Positions 16,918 through 25,455 of a stretch of 64,000 nt of DNA are shown here, piece by piece. Position 1 is the first letter of the stretch. Every line of letters starts with the position of its first letter. This DNA is from Microbacterium sp. MAH-37 (GTDB lineage: Bacteria > Actinomycetota > Actinomycetes > Actinomycetales > Microbacteriaceae), in assembly GCF_009758255.1 (NCBI RefSeq), contig NZ_WSEN01000010.1, positions 248,001 to 312,000 on the forward strand, read 5' to 3'. A program made the position numbers and the translations under genes. The notes under the pieces were generated by a model, which did not search any database, had not been told where the DNA came from, and saw only the letters and a program-made list of their open reading frames with translations.

Positions 16918-17877
16918 TCAGCCCTTCGACCCGCTCAGCGCGACCGATTCGATGATCTGACGCTGGAAGACGAGGAACACCACGAGCACCGGGATCAGCG
17001 CGATGAACGACGCCGCCATGATCAGCGGGTAGTCGGTCTGCGTCGCATAGGTGGCGTTGAACGAGGCGATCACGATCTGCAGGGTCTGCTTCTCGGGCGA
17101 GTTCAGGTAGATGATCGGCGCGAGGTAGTCGTTCCACACCGCCATGAACCACAGGATGAACTGGGCGGCGATCGCCGGGCGGATCACCGGGAAGATCATC
17201 TGGAAGAAGATGCGCAGGTAGCCGGCGCCGTCGATCTTCGCCGCCTCGATCATCGAATCGGGGATCGTGTCGAGGTACTGGCGCAGGAAGAAGACCATCA
17301 CGATGTTGCCGAAGAGGCCGGGCAGGATGAGCGGCCACAGGGTGTCGACCAGACCGGCGTCGCCGAACATCTTGAACTGCGGGATCATGATCGTCGGGAA
17401 CGGGATCATGATCGCTGCCAGCAGGCACAGGAACACGAGGTTCTTGAACGGCAGGCGCAGCTTCGCGAAGGCGAAGGCCGCCAGCGAGGAGGTGATCGCC
17501 CCCACCACCGTGACGCTCACCGACACGATGATGCTGTTCATGATGCCGCTGGCGAGAGGGCCCGCCGACCAGACGCGGATGTAGTTGTCCCACACCACGG
17601 GGTCCGGGATCCACTGCGGCGGCAGCGCGAACACGGCCTCACGCGTCTTCAGCGAGGTGCTGAACGTCCACAGCAGCGGCGCGATCATCACGATGCCGCC
17701 GATGGACAGGATGATCGTGATGATCATGTTCATCGTCTTGTACGAGCGCGAGCGAGTGCCGACGACGGCTGAGGTGGTGCCCTTGCCCTTGCTGATCGGG
17801 TTGCGGGGCAGACCCCGTCGGCGGGACACCTCGGGGAGAACGGTGGTCATCGTTCCCGGAGCGGCTGTTTCAGTCAT
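16918..17877 (-). CDS. Sugar ABC transporter permease, MalG type (arabinan operon)
   Basis: A 319-residue permease. A cytoplasmic tail of about 55 residues precedes the first span (IITIILSIGGIVMIAPLLWT). Typical MalG phrases are FSTSLKTREAVFALPPQWIP and the EAA loop MIEAAKIDGAGYLRIFFQM. It ends in IIESVALSGSKG. It is third in the importer set, 7 bases after the MalF-type gene and 3 bases before GH43, so the importer and its glycosidases form one transcription unit. Confidence 0.94.
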   Translation of the reverse strand: MTETAAPGTMTTVLPEVSRRRGLPRNPISKGKGTTSAVVGTRSRSYKTMNMIITIILSIGGIVMIAPLLWTFSTSLKTREAVFALPPQWIPDPVVWDNYIRVWSAGPLASGIMNSIIVSVSVTVVGAITSSLAAFAFAKLRLPFKNLVFLCLLAAIMIPFPTIMIPQFKMFGDAGLVDTLWPLILPGLFGNIVMVFFLRQYLDTIPDSMIEAAKIDGAGYLRIFFQMIFPVIRPAIAAQFILWFMAVWNDYLAPIIYLNSPEKQTLQIVIASFNATYATQTDYPLIMAASFIALIPVLVVFLVFQRQIIESVALSGSKG

Positions 17878-17884
17878 GGCTGCC

Positions 17885-18796
17885 TCACTCGATGGAGAAC
17901 TGCGAGCGACGGTTCATCTGGAACTGGATCGCCGTGACGATGAAGACCAGGATGCCGAGCACGACGGACATGGAGGTCGCGTAGCCCATCTGGAGGTAGT
18001 TGAACGCCTTCTGCCAGATGTACCAGACGATGGATGCGGTGGAGAACTCGGGCCCACCGGTCGGGGTCATGATGTTGATCTCGATGAAGATCTGCGCACC
18101 GCCGATGATGCTGGTGACCACGAGGAAGAACGTGACCGGCTTCAGCATCGGCACCGTGATGTGCCAGAACTGCTTGAATGCGCCGGCGCCGTCGATCGCT
18201 GCCGCCTCGTAGAGGTGACGCGGCACGGACTGCAGCGCCGCCAGATACAGCAGCGTCGAGTACCCGAGCCCCTTCCAGACCGACATGATGATGATCGCCG
18301 GCTTGGCCCAGGCTGCGTCCTGCAGCCAGTTCGGTCCCTGGATGCCGAAGATCGCGAGCACCTGGTTGACCAGCCCGAAGTCGCCGTTGTACGCCCACTG
18401 CCACAGGATCGCGACCGCCGCCAGCGACGAGATCACCGGCACGTAGTACACGGTGCGGAAGAAGGTGGTGCCGCGCATCTTGCGGTTGAGCGCGAGGGCG
18501 AGCAGCAGCGACAGGATGAGGCCGATCGGGATACCGATCATCATGAACACGGTGTTGCCCATGGCCTGCCAGAAGTACCGGTCGCCGAACATCTCGACGT
18601 AGTTGTCGATGCCGTTGAAGACCGGGTCGCCGAGGCCGTTCCACTTCGTGAACGATGCGTAGACGGCGAAGATCAGCGGGTAGCCGATGAAGACGAGGAA
18701 GCCGATCACGGGCGCCGCGATGAACGCGAGGGCCACGAGGTGCTCGCGGCGGTGCAGACGCGAACGCCGAGTGGGCGCAGTGGTGGTGGCAGACAT
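17885..18796 (-). CDS. Sugar ABC transporter permease, MalF type (arabinan operon)
   Basis: A 303-residue permease beginning MSATTTAPTRRSRLHRREHL, then a span (ALAFIAAPVIGFLVFIGYPL) and the phrase YASFTKWNGLGDPVF. The EAA loop reads LYEAAAIDGAGAFKQFWHI. The ATG at 18794-18796 is chosen over a longer frame because GAGGTGA lies just before it. It follows the binding-protein gene, separated by a perfect stem-loop. Confidence 0.94.
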   Translation of the reverse strand: MSATTTAPTRRSRLHRREHLVALAFIAAPVIGFLVFIGYPLIFAVYASFTKWNGLGDPVFNGIDNYVEMFGDRYFWQAMGNTVFMMIGIPIGLILSLLLALALNRKMRGTTFFRTVYYVPVISSLAAVAILWQWAYNGDFGLVNQVLAIFGIQGPNWLQDAAWAKPAIIIMSVWKGLGYSTLLYLAALQSVPRHLYEAAAIDGAGAFKQFWHITVPMLKPVTFFLVVTSIIGGAQIFIEINIMTPTGGPEFSTASIVWYIWQKAFNYLQMGYATSMSVVLGILVFIVTAIQFQMNRRSQFSIE

Positions 18797-18837
18797 GGTC
18801 ACCTCATTCCTGAGAGAGGTCGGGGCTGGTCGGGACG

Positions 18838-18871
18838 TGATGCGGGGCCGCACGAGGCTGGCCCCGCATCA
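18838..18871. other. Intercistronic stem-loop after a binding-protein gene
   Basis: A perfect 12-bp stem (TGATGCGGGGCC 18838-18849, GGCCCCGCATCA 18860-18871) with a 10-base loop, 5 bases past the stop of the binding-protein gene and 42 bases before the MalF-type start. It probably protects the 3' end of the binding-protein message or attenuates transcription into the permeases. Confidence 0.75.
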
Positions 18872-18875
18872 TCGG

Positions 18876-20204
18876 TCAGCCGATTCCGGCGTCGGCGTTC
18901 GCCTTGTCGAGCAGCTCCTGCATGCGCGGCTGGACGTCCTTCAGGTAGTCCGCGGCAGTCTGCTTGCCGTCGAGCACGGGCTGGATGTTCTTGAACAGCT
19001 CGTCGTACCACTCGGCGCTGTAGGTGGTGTTCGCCGGCAGCGCGCGGCCGTAGTCCTCGGCGATGTCGAGGAACTCCTGCTTGTTCTCAGGCTTCTTGGT
19101 GCTGCTGGTGACCCACTCGTCTGCCATGTCCTTCAGGTTCGGGATCTGCACGCCCGCGTCGACCAGCGACTGCTGCGCCGTGCGATCGGTGGACAGGTAG
19201 ATGGCGAGCTCGGTGGCCATGTCGGGGTTCTTGGTCGTCTCGGAGACGGCGATGCCGAGCGTGCCGGTCCAGGTGGCGGGCTCACCGGTGGAGCCGACCG
19301 GGTAGGGGATCAGATCCCAGTCGAAGTCGAGCTTCTCGTAGGTGGGCACGTCCCACGGGCCGACCGGGAAGAAGCCGATCTCGCCCTTCATCCAGCGCTG
19401 GTAGGTGTCGAGCGTCTGCGCGTCGCCTGCGCTGGGGGTCACCTCGGCCACGTTCGTCAGGTCTGCGAACCACTGCAGCGTCTCGGCGAACTCGGGGGTG
19501 TCGACCGTCACCTTGGTGCGGTCCTCGTTCAGCCAGTCAGCGCCGTTGGACCACACGAACGGCTGCAGGTTCCACTGCACGTTCAGGCCGGTGCCCCACT
19601 GGTCTGCCTTGCCGTCGCCGTCGGTGTCCTGGGTGAGCTTCTTGGCGACCTCGACGAACTCGTCCATCGTGTACGGCTTGTCCTTGTCGGGCAGCGGGAT
19701 GCCGGCCTTCTCGAACATCGTCTTGTTGTAGCCGAACGAGAACGGGCCGATGTCCTTGGGCATCGCGTAGATCGAGCCCTGCCCCATCAGCTTGCCGTCG
19801 TAGCGATAGCTGTCGACGCCGTACTGCCAGATGTTGTCGAGGTCGACGGACTTCTCGACATCCTTCGTGATGTCCTTGACGATGCCCGACTTCACGTAGG
19901 CCTGCACGCCGCCCGGGTCGATGTAGAACACGTCGGGGATCTGCTTGCCGGTGATCGCGGCCTTCAGCTTGGTCGAGTACTCGTCGGCCGTCGTCATGAT
20001 GATCTTCACCTTGACGTCGTTGTCCTTCTCGAACTGCTTGATCGCGTCGGTGTACGCCGCCTTCTCGGCGTCGCTGCCACGGAACATGAAGGTGATCGTG
20101 TCGGAGTCTCCCGCGGATGCGCCACCGGAGCAGCCGGTGAGCGCTGCCGCCGCGACAGCGGCGATGCCGACCATGCCGGCGAGTGTCAGGGTGCGTGACT
20201 TCAT
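18876..20204 (-). CDS. Sugar ABC transporter substrate-binding lipoprotein (arabinan operon)
   Basis: A 442-residue family 1 binding protein. The signal peptide [20 protein letters not shown] runs into the lipobox LTGC at residues 22-25. The mature protein starts with acidic and small residues, then [20 protein letters not shown]. The ATG at 20202-20204 has AGAGGA upstream; an earlier in-frame start lacks one. It is the first gene of the arabinan operon and lies about 70 bases after a 30-base palindromic operator. Presumed cargo is arabino-oligosaccharide, from GH43 and GH51 downstream. Confidence 0.94.
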   Translation of the reverse strand: MKSRTLTLAGMVGIAAVAAAALTGCSGGASAGDSDTITFMFRGSDAEKAAYTDAIKQFEKDNDVKVKIIMTTADEYSTKLKAAITGKQIPDVFYIDPGGVQAYVKSGIVKDITKDVEKSVDLDNIWQYGVDSYRYDGKLMGQGSIYAMPKDIGPFSFGYNKTMFEKAGIPLPDKDKPYTMDEFVEVAKKLTQDTDGDGKADQWGTGLNVQWNLQPFVWSNGADWLNEDRTKVTVDTPEFAETLQWFADLTNVAEVTPSAGDAQTLDTYQRWMKGEIGFFPVGPWDVPTYEKLDFDWDLIPYPVGSTGEPATWTGTLGIAVSETTKNPDMATELAIYLSTDRTAQQSLVDAGVQIPNLKDMADEWVTSSTKKPENKQEFLDIAEDYGRALPANTTYSAEWYDELFKNIQPVLDGKQTAADYLKDVQPRMQELLDKANADAGIG

Positions 20205-20276
20205 TGTGCTGTTGGTCCTCTCGGGGTGCATGACTGCGATGTCGTGCCTCGGCCTGAGCGGTCGAGACGGCCCGCG

Positions 20277-20306
20277 TTCTACAACGTTGTAGTAAACGTT
20301 GTAGAA
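20277..20306. promoter_or_regulatory. Double LacI-type operator of the arabinan operon
   Basis: A perfect 12-bp inverted repeat, TTCTACAACGTT (20277-20288) and AACGTTGTAGAA (20295-20306), with a 6-base spacer. The left part also forms the 12-bp palindrome TACAACGTTGTA (20280-20291), centred on CG as in classical LacI-family sites. It lies between the LacI gene and the operon that starts at 20204. A related site precedes the LacI gene itself (21430-21441). Confidence 0.8.
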
Positions 20307-20381
20307 GTATTCTGTCGCGCACGCCGGGATCTGTCAACGTCGCAGGGACGGATGCCGCGAAAGCGGCGGATCAGCAGAGGC

Positions 20382-21389
20382 TCAGCGCCCGGCGGACTCG
20401 CGCTCGAGCACGCGGAAATCGGCCAGCAGCGTGCGCGCCGGGCCGTCGACGGAGCCATCGATGCGCTCGCGCAGGGTCGACACCGCGGTGCGCGCGATCC
20501 AGTCCCTGCCCGGGTCCACGGTGGTCAGCGACGGAATGGAGTACTCCGCCTCATCGAGCCCGTCGAAGCCGATCACGGCGATGTCGTCCGGAACCCGGCG
20601 CCCGGCCTCCTGCAGCACGCGCATCGCACCGAGGGCGAGGGTGTCGTTCAGCCCGAACACGGCGTCGAACTCCACGCCGCGGGCGAGCAGCTCGCGCATC
20701 GCCAGGGCGCCGTTGGCACGGTGCCAGAAGGTCGTGTAGCCGATCAGGTCGTCGTCGAAAGGGATGCCGGCCGCATCCAGCGCCTCGCGATAGCCCCGCT
20801 CGCGCAGCGCGGCCGAGCCGATCACCTCGCCCTCGTGCGCTCCGACGATCGCGATGCGCCGGCGCCCCGAGGCGATCAGGTACTCCGTGGCAGCCCGGGC
20901 GGCCTCCACGTTGCGCATGGTGACATGATCGGTCGGCCCGTCGAAGATGCGCTCGCCGAGCAGCACCATCGGGTACGGCACGTCGAGTCGGGCGACGTCG
21001 TCCTGGTCCATGCCGAGCGCGCTGAAGATCAGGCCGTCGGTGAGCTGGCGGCGAGGGCTGCGCAGCAACTCCAGCTCGCGATCGCGGTCGCCGCCGGTCT
21101 GCTCCACGAGCACCGAGAGACCAGACGCCTCTGCGGCCTCGATCACGGAGGCGGCGAGCTCGGCGAAGTACGACAGCGCGAGGTCGGGGAGCGCCAGCGC
21201 GATGGCATCCGTCTTCCCGGAACGCAGGCTGCGCGCAGTGAGGTTCGGCGTATAGCCGAGCTCGGCGATGGCCTGCTCGACTCGTTCCTTGGTCGCGGGA
21301 CGGATGTGCGGATACCCGTTGATGACGTTCGACACCGTCTTGATCGAGACGCCGGACACCCGTGCCACGTCGTGCAGTGTGACGGCCAC
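20382..21389 (-). CDS. LacI-family regulator of the arabinan operon
   Basis: A 335-residue repressor: N-terminal helix-turn-helix (TLHDVARVSGVSIKTVSNVI), hinge helix near residues 50-60 (TARSLRSGKTDAIALALPDL), then a periplasmic-binding-protein-like sensor domain ending VLERESAGR. The GTG start at 21387-21389 follows a GAGGGGGA site. Both it and the arabinan operon are on the minus strand, with the palindromic operator between them and a half-matching site before its own gene, which suggests autoregulation. The effector is probably arabinose or an arabino-oligosaccharide; this is inferred from context. Confidence 0.93.
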   Translation of the reverse strand: MAVTLHDVARVSGVSIKTVSNVINGYPHIRPATKERVEQAIAELGYTPNLTARSLRSGKTDAIALALPDLALSYFAELAASVIEAAEASGLSVLVEQTGGDRDRELELLRSPRRQLTDGLIFSALGMDQDDVARLDVPYPMVLLGERIFDGPTDHVTMRNVEAARAATEYLIASGRRRIAIVGAHEGEVIGSAALRERGYREALDAAGIPFDDDLIGYTTFWHRANGALAMRELLARGVEFDAVFGLNDTLALGAMRVLQEAGRRVPDDIAVIGFDGLDEAEYSIPSLTTVDPGRDWIARTAVSTLRERIDGSVDGPARTLLADFRVLERESAGR

Positions 21390-21429
21390 TTCTCCCCCTC
21401 GGCGACCACGGATGCGGACACAGCAACCC

Positions 21430-21441
21430 TACATCGTTGTA
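21430..21441. promoter_or_regulatory. Probable autoregulatory operator of the LacI gene
   Basis: TACATCGTTGTA, one base different from the perfect palindrome TACAACGTTGTA at 20280-20291. It lies about 40 bases upstream of the LacI GTG start. Confidence 0.65.
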
Positions 21442-21502
21442 TCCGCCCACCCCGGCCGCGCCGGGCGGCGAGGCTCCACGAGGCGAGACCCCGACATCCG
21501 CA

Positions 21503-21531
21503 CGAGACCCCGTGTCCGCACACGGGTCTCG
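21503..21531. terminator. Stem-loop after the prpC-type region
   Basis: CGAGACCCCGTGT (21503-21515) pairs with ACACGGGTCTCG (21520-21531) with a single-base bulge and a 4-base loop. It lies between the 2-methylcitrate synthase stop and the LacI gene on the minus strand, so it probably terminates the former. It is rich in the GAGACCC/GGGTCTC ends also seen at 3100-3126 and 40748-40812. Confidence 0.6.
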
Positions 21532-21600
21532 CGCGGGGCTCGGGTTCTCACGCGGATGCCGCGCAGAACTCGGGAGCTCGCGCGGATGCCGCGGCGGATG

Positions 21601-22728
21601 TCAGGACGCGACGTGCCGCTCGTCGACGCCGTTGTACGCCGACAGCGGCCGGATCAGGGCGTTCGACGCTGCCTGCTCCATGATGTGCGCGGTCCAGCCT
21701 GTCACACGTGCGGCGATGAACAGCGGCGTGAACACCTCGGTCTCGAAGCCGAGGATGTTGTAGGCCGGACCGGACGGATAGTCGAGGTTCGGGTAGATGC
21801 CCTTGCGCGCGACGAACTCCTTCTCGAGCGCGTCGTACAGCTCGCCGAGGTCGGTGCGCCCGGACTCGGCGATGAGCCGGTCGAGCGCGGCCTTCATGGT
21901 CGGCACGCGCGAGTCGCCGTTCTTGTAGACCCTGTGGCCGAAGCCCATGATCTTCTTCTTCTTGGCCAGCGCATCATCGAGCCACGGCACCACGTTCTCC
22001 GCCGAGCCGATCTCGTCGAAGATGTGCATGACCGCCTCGTTGGCACCGCCGTGCAGCGGTCCCTTCAGCGCGCCGATCGCACCGACGACCGCCGAGTAGA
22101 GGTCCGAGGTGGTCGACGCGATCACGCGGGCGGTGAAGGTCGAAGCGTTGAAGGAGTGCTCGGCGTACAGCACCATCGAGATGCGGAAGACGTCGACCGC
22201 GGCGTCCGAGGGCAGCTCGCCGAAGGTCATCCAGAGGAAGTTCGCGGAGTAGTCCAGGTCGTCTCGCGGTGCGATCGGCTCCAGCCCGCGGCGCCGTCGC
22301 TGCACCGCGGCGACGATCGTCGGCAGCTGCGCGAACAGGTACAGCGCGCGCCCGAGGTCGAGATCGGGGTCGGTCCAGCCGCCGGGCCTGTTCAGGGTGT
22401 CGTCGAAGGTCCCGAGCTGGCTGACGACGGTGCGCACCACATCCATCGGGTGCGCCTCGAGCGGGATCAGGTCGAACAGGGCGACGGTGCGGTCGTCGAG
22501 GGAGCGCAGCGCGCGCTCGCGCCGCTGGAACTCGGCCAGCTGCGCAGCATCCGGCAGTTCGCCGCTCCAGAGCAGGTACGCGACCGCCTCGAACGGCTGA
22601 GTCGCGGCGAGCTCCTGCACCGGGTAACCGCGGTACAGCAGGCTGTTGGTCTCGGGGTTCACCTTCGAGATCGCGGTCGTGTCGACGACCACACCGGCGA
22701 GGCCCTTCTTGATGTCTGCGTCAGCCAT
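21601..22728 (-). CDS. prpC: 2-methylcitrate synthase / citrate synthase II
   Basis: A 375-residue citrate-synthase-fold enzyme of the short methylcitrate type, condensing propionyl-CoA with oxaloacetate. Visible landmarks are the N-terminal IKKGLAGVVVDTTAISKVNP, catalytic His in GPLHGGANEAV, His in GFGHRVYK and the Asp region NLDYPSGPAYNILG. The ATG at 22726-22728 follows GAAGGAGC; a longer frame would add 27 untypical residues. It stands alone, although prpB and prpD are in the same window at 42415-44840. It may take propionyl-CoA from amino-acid or odd-chain acid breakdown. A general citrate synthase role cannot be excluded. Confidence 0.88.
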   Translation of the reverse strand: MADADIKKGLAGVVVDTTAISKVNPETNSLLYRGYPVQELAATQPFEAVAYLLWSGELPDAAQLAEFQRRERALRSLDDRTVALFDLIPLEAHPMDVVRTVVSQLGTFDDTLNRPGGWTDPDLDLGRALYLFAQLPTIVAAVQRRRRGLEPIAPRDDLDYSANFLWMTFGELPSDAAVDVFRISMVLYAEHSFNASTFTARVIASTTSDLYSAVVGAIGALKGPLHGGANEAVMHIFDEIGSAENVVPWLDDALAKKKKIMGFGHRVYKNGDSRVPTMKAALDRLIAESGRTDLGELYDALEKEFVARKGIYPNLDYPSGPAYNILGFETEVFTPLFIAARVTGWTAHIMEQAASNALIRPLSAYNGVDERHVAS

Positions 22729-22833
22729 CCCGTGCTCCTTCGCATCGCGGCGCAGGCACTGCGCCCAAGCAGGATGCTCGCACAGGGAGGGCGTCCGCGC
22801 GAAATCCACCTGCCCCCAGCTCGGCCCCTCCCC

Positions 22834-22897
22834 AGCTCCGGTCTCACTCGTTGCGGGTGTGACGCGCTCAGGACCCGCAACGAGTGAGACCGGAGCT
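22834..22897. repeat. Palindromic repeat, family A
   Basis: A perfect 25-bp inverted repeat with a 14-base loop; arms start AGCTCCGGTCTCACTCGTTG at 22834-22858 and 22873-22897. Related imperfect copies are at 30040-30188 (two) and 42258-42404 (two). It lies between the thioesterase stop and the prpC start, and could act as the thioesterase terminator. Confidence 0.85.
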
Positions 22898-22928
22898 GAA
22901 TGGAGGCACCTCTGTCTTCTCGCTCCGC

Positions 22929-23014
22929 GGATCCTGAGCGAGGAGCGCAGCGACGAGACGAAGGGCGCTCAGGATCCTGAGCGAGGAGCGCAGCGACGAG
23001 ACGAAGGGCGCTCA
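22929..23014. repeat. Palindromic repeat, family C: two exact 43-bp tandem copies
   Basis: The unit beginning GGATCCTGAGCGAGGAGCGC and ending GACGAAGGGCGCTCA occurs at 22929-22971 and again, identical, at 22972-23014. The last three bases are the stop codon (TGA on the minus strand) of the thioesterase gene. Family members also occur at 25571-25607, 56386-56515 and 56875-56963. Confidence 0.85.
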
Positions 23015-23800
23015 GGATCCGGAGGGGGCGCGCAGCGGGCGGATCGTCAGCTCCTGCACCGAGGTGCCGACCGGGCCCTCCTCGTCGTGCAGCACGGTGT
23101 GCGTGATGCCGAGTCCGGCCGGACCGATGCTCATCGTGGTGTCGAACCCGATCCAGTCGCCGACCGGCTCGCGCAGCAGGTGCGCGCTGAGGTCGAGGTT
23201 CGGGAAGGCGACCTCGCTCGGCGACACCCGCGGCGTGAGGCCGTTCGCAAGGTCGACGTATCCCAGCATCCGCGCCGTCGCGCTGACCTGCTCGCCTTCG
23301 ATCAGCGGCAGCAGCGGCAGCACCCAGGCGTGCGCGCGGCCGGGGAACTCCTCGATGCGGCGGATGTCGGGCGTGCGCACGAACGCGCCGGGCCAGCCCG
23401 GGGCGTCCCACTTCGGCATGCCGTCCCGCGCCGGCATCGCCGGGAGGGCGGAGCCGGCGACATCCGCCGTCTCGTGCGGCTTCAGGAACCAGGCCCGCCC
23501 GATGGCCGCCGGGCGGCCGTCGTGGCTCAGGGTCGCCTCGATCAGCTCGATCGTGCGCCCTGGCCGCAGCACCCGCACCTGCACCTCGACGACGTCGATC
23601 GGGATGACGCCGAGGATGTCGTAGGTCACCTTCGCGAGGGCGAGCGGATGCTCGTGACGCGACGCGTGCTCGAGCTGGATCAGGTGCGCGAGCAGTCCGA
23701 ACGTCGGCGCGATGTGCTGCTCCGCGACGTTCCAGGCGCCTTCAGTGGCTCTGGTGGCACGGAAGGCCGTCTCGCTGAGGCGTTCGAAATAGGCGGTCAT
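23012..23800 (-). CDS. Acyl-CoA thioesterase-like protein (double hotdog)
   Basis: A 262-residue protein resembling the TesB-like thioesterase superfamily: two hotdog halves, the first with WNVAEQHIAPTFGLLAHLIQ and RPGRTIELIEATLSHDGRPA, the second with GDWIGFDTTMSIGPAGLGIT near residues 210-235. Its substrate is unknown. It is divergent from the acyl-CoA carboxylase operon across a 92-base region with paired inverted repeats, so it probably shares control with that operon and may hydrolyse an acyl-CoA of the same pathway. Its stop codon is part of a family C repeat, so the C-terminus may have been altered by the repeat. Confidence 0.78.
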   Translation of the reverse strand: MTAYFERLSETAFRATRATEGAWNVAEQHIAPTFGLLAHLIQLEHASRHEHPLALAKVTYDILGVIPIDVVEVQVRVLRPGRTIELIEATLSHDGRPAAIGRAWFLKPHETADVAGSALPAMPARDGMPKWDAPGWPGAFVRTPDIRRIEEFPGRAHAWVLPLLPLIEGEQVSATARMLGYVDLANGLTPRVSPSEVAFPNLDLSAHLLREPVGDWIGFDTTMSIGPAGLGITHTVLHDEEGPVGTSVQELTIRPLRAPSGS

Positions 23801-23835
23801 GCGGGAAGCCTACGACCATTGCGGGCAGCTGCTGA

Positions 23836-23878
23836 TTCAGTTACTCTGGACTAACTCAGTGAATGGTCACTAACTGAA
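23836..23878. promoter_or_regulatory. Divergent promoter region with nested inverted repeats
   Basis: TTCAGTTA (23836-23843) and TAACTGAA (23871-23878) form an outer 8-bp inverted repeat. Inside it AGTTA (23839-23843) pairs with TAACT (23852-23856). The region separates the thioesterase and the acyl-CoA carboxylase operon. Such sites are typical for TetR-family control of acyl-CoA operons, but no TetR gene is adjacent. Confidence 0.6.
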
Positions 23879-23892
23879 CTTCAGAGGATGCG

Positions 23893-25455
23893 ATGACGCA
23901 GCTCACGAACCACGCCGCGCAGCAGGCTCTCGCCGACGACCTGCGCGAGCGTCTCGCCACCGCGGCCCTCGGCGGCCCGGAGCGCTCCCGCGAACGACAC
24001 GTCGCGCGCGGCAAGCTGCTCCCCCGCGACCGCGTGAACCGCCTGCTCGACGAGGGCAGCCCGTTCCTGGAAGTGGCACCTCTGGCGGCATCCGGGCTCT
24101 ACGACGACCAGGCTCCAGCGGCCGGTGTGATCGCCGGCATCGGGCTCGTGCACGGCCGGCACGTGATGGTCGTCTGCAACGACGCGACCGTCAAGGGCGG
24201 CACGTACTTCCCGCTGACAGTGAAGAAACACCTGCGGGCGCAGGAGATCGCGCGGGAGAACCGGCTGCCGTGCATCTACCTGGTCGACTCGGGCGGCGCG
24301 TTCCTGCCCATGCAGGACGAGGTGTTCCCCGACCGCGACCACTTCGGCCGGATCTTCCACAACCAGGCGCGGATGTCGGCCGAGGGGATCCCGCAGATCG
24401 CCGCCGTGCTCGGCTCGTGCACCGCCGGCGGCGCCTACGTGCCGGCGATGAGCGACGAGACCGTGATCGTGCGGAACCAGGGCACGATCTTCCTCGGCGG
24501 ACCGCCCCTGGTGAAGGCCGCGATCGGCGAGATCGTCACCGCCGAGGAGCTCGGCGGCGGCGACCTGCACGCCCGTCGCTCGGGCGTGGCCGACCACCTC
24601 GCCGAGGACGATGAGCACGCGCTCGAGATCGTGCGCGACATCGTCGCCACGCTCCCGATGCCCGACGAGCCGGTGTGGGAGGTGCTGCCGGCCGTGCCGC
24701 CGGTGGCCGATCCCGCCGAGCTGTACGGCGTCGTCCCGGTCGACGTGAACCAGCCCTACGACGCCCGCGAAGTGATCTCCCGGCTCGTCGACGGCAGCGA
24801 GCTCCATGAGTTCAAGAAGCTCTACGGCGAGACCCTGATCACCGGGTTCGCCCGCATCCACGGGCATCCGGTCGGCGTCCTCGCCAACAACGGCGTGCTG
24901 TTCAGCGAGTCCGCGCAGAAGGGCGCCCACTTCATCGAGCTGTGCGACCAGCGCGGCATCCCGCTGCTGTTCCTGCAGAACATCTCGGGTTTCATGGTCG
25001 GCAAGGACGCCGAGGCCGGCGGCATCGCCCGCGACGGCGCGAAGATGGTCACGGCCGTCGCGACCACGCGCGTGCCGAAGCTCACCGTGGTGATCGGCGG
25101 GTCGTTCGGCGCCGGCAACTACGCGATGTGCGGGCGGGCGTACTCGCCGCGCTTCCTGTGGACCTGGCCGGGCAGCCGCATCTCGGTGATGGGCGGGCCG
25201 CAGGCCGCCTCGGTGCTGTCGACGGTGAAGGACGAGCAGCTCGGCGGAGCCTGGACCGCCGAGGAGCGCGCCGACTTCGAAGCGCCGATCCGCGCGAAGT
25301 ACGACGAGCAGGGCAGCCCCTACTACGCCACCGCACGGCTCTGGGACGACGGCGTCATCGACCCGCTGCAGACCCGCGACGTGCTGGGCCTCGCGCTCGA
25401 CGTCGTCTCCCGCACTCCCCTGCCCGAACCGCGCTTCGGCGTCTTCCGGATGTGA
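23893..25455 (+). CDS. Acyl-CoA carboxylase beta subunit (methylcrotonyl-CoA carboxylase type)
   Basis: A 520-residue carboxyltransferase subunit with two crotonase-like halves. The N-terminal part has [20 protein letters not shown] and [20 protein letters not shown]; the middle has [20 protein letters not shown] and [16 protein letters not shown], which are strongly like methylcrotonyl-CoA carboxylase beta; the C-terminal half has [20 protein letters not shown]. It transfers carboxyl from biotin to a branched enoyl-CoA. It is first in a five-gene operon matching the mycobacterial accD1-accA1-fadE19-maoC-citE set, and its stop overlaps the next ATG by one base. Other acyl-CoA substrates cannot be excluded. 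Confidence 0.93.
   Translation: MTQLTNHAAQQALADDLRERLATAALGGPERSRERHVARGKLLPRDRVNRLLDEGSPFLEVAPLAASGLYDDQAPAAGVIAGIGLVHGRHVMVVCNDATVKGGTYFPLTVKKHLRAQEIARENRLPCIYLVDSGGAFLPMQDEVFPDRDHFGRIFHNQARMSAEGIPQIAAVLGSCTAGGAYVPAMSDETVIVRNQGTIFLGGPPLVKAAIGEIVTAEELGGGDLHARRSGVADHLAEDDEHALEIVRDIVATLPMPDEPVWEVLPAVPPVADPAELYGVVPVDVNQPYDAREVISRLVDGSELHEFKKLYGETLITGFARIHGHPVGVLANNGVLFSESAQKGAHFIELCDQRGIPLLFLQNISGFMVGKDAEAGGIARDGAKMVTAVATTRVPKLTVVIGGSFGAGNYAMCGRAYSPRFLWTWPGSRISVMGGPQAASVLSTVKDEQLGGAWTAEERADFEAPIRAKYDEQGSPYYATARLWDDGVIDPLQTRDVLGLALDVVSRTPLPEPRFGVFRM

Noticed and set aside
22834-23014. CRISPR array
   Set aside because: The repeats are adjacent or palindromic with no regular spacers, and no cas gene is in the window.
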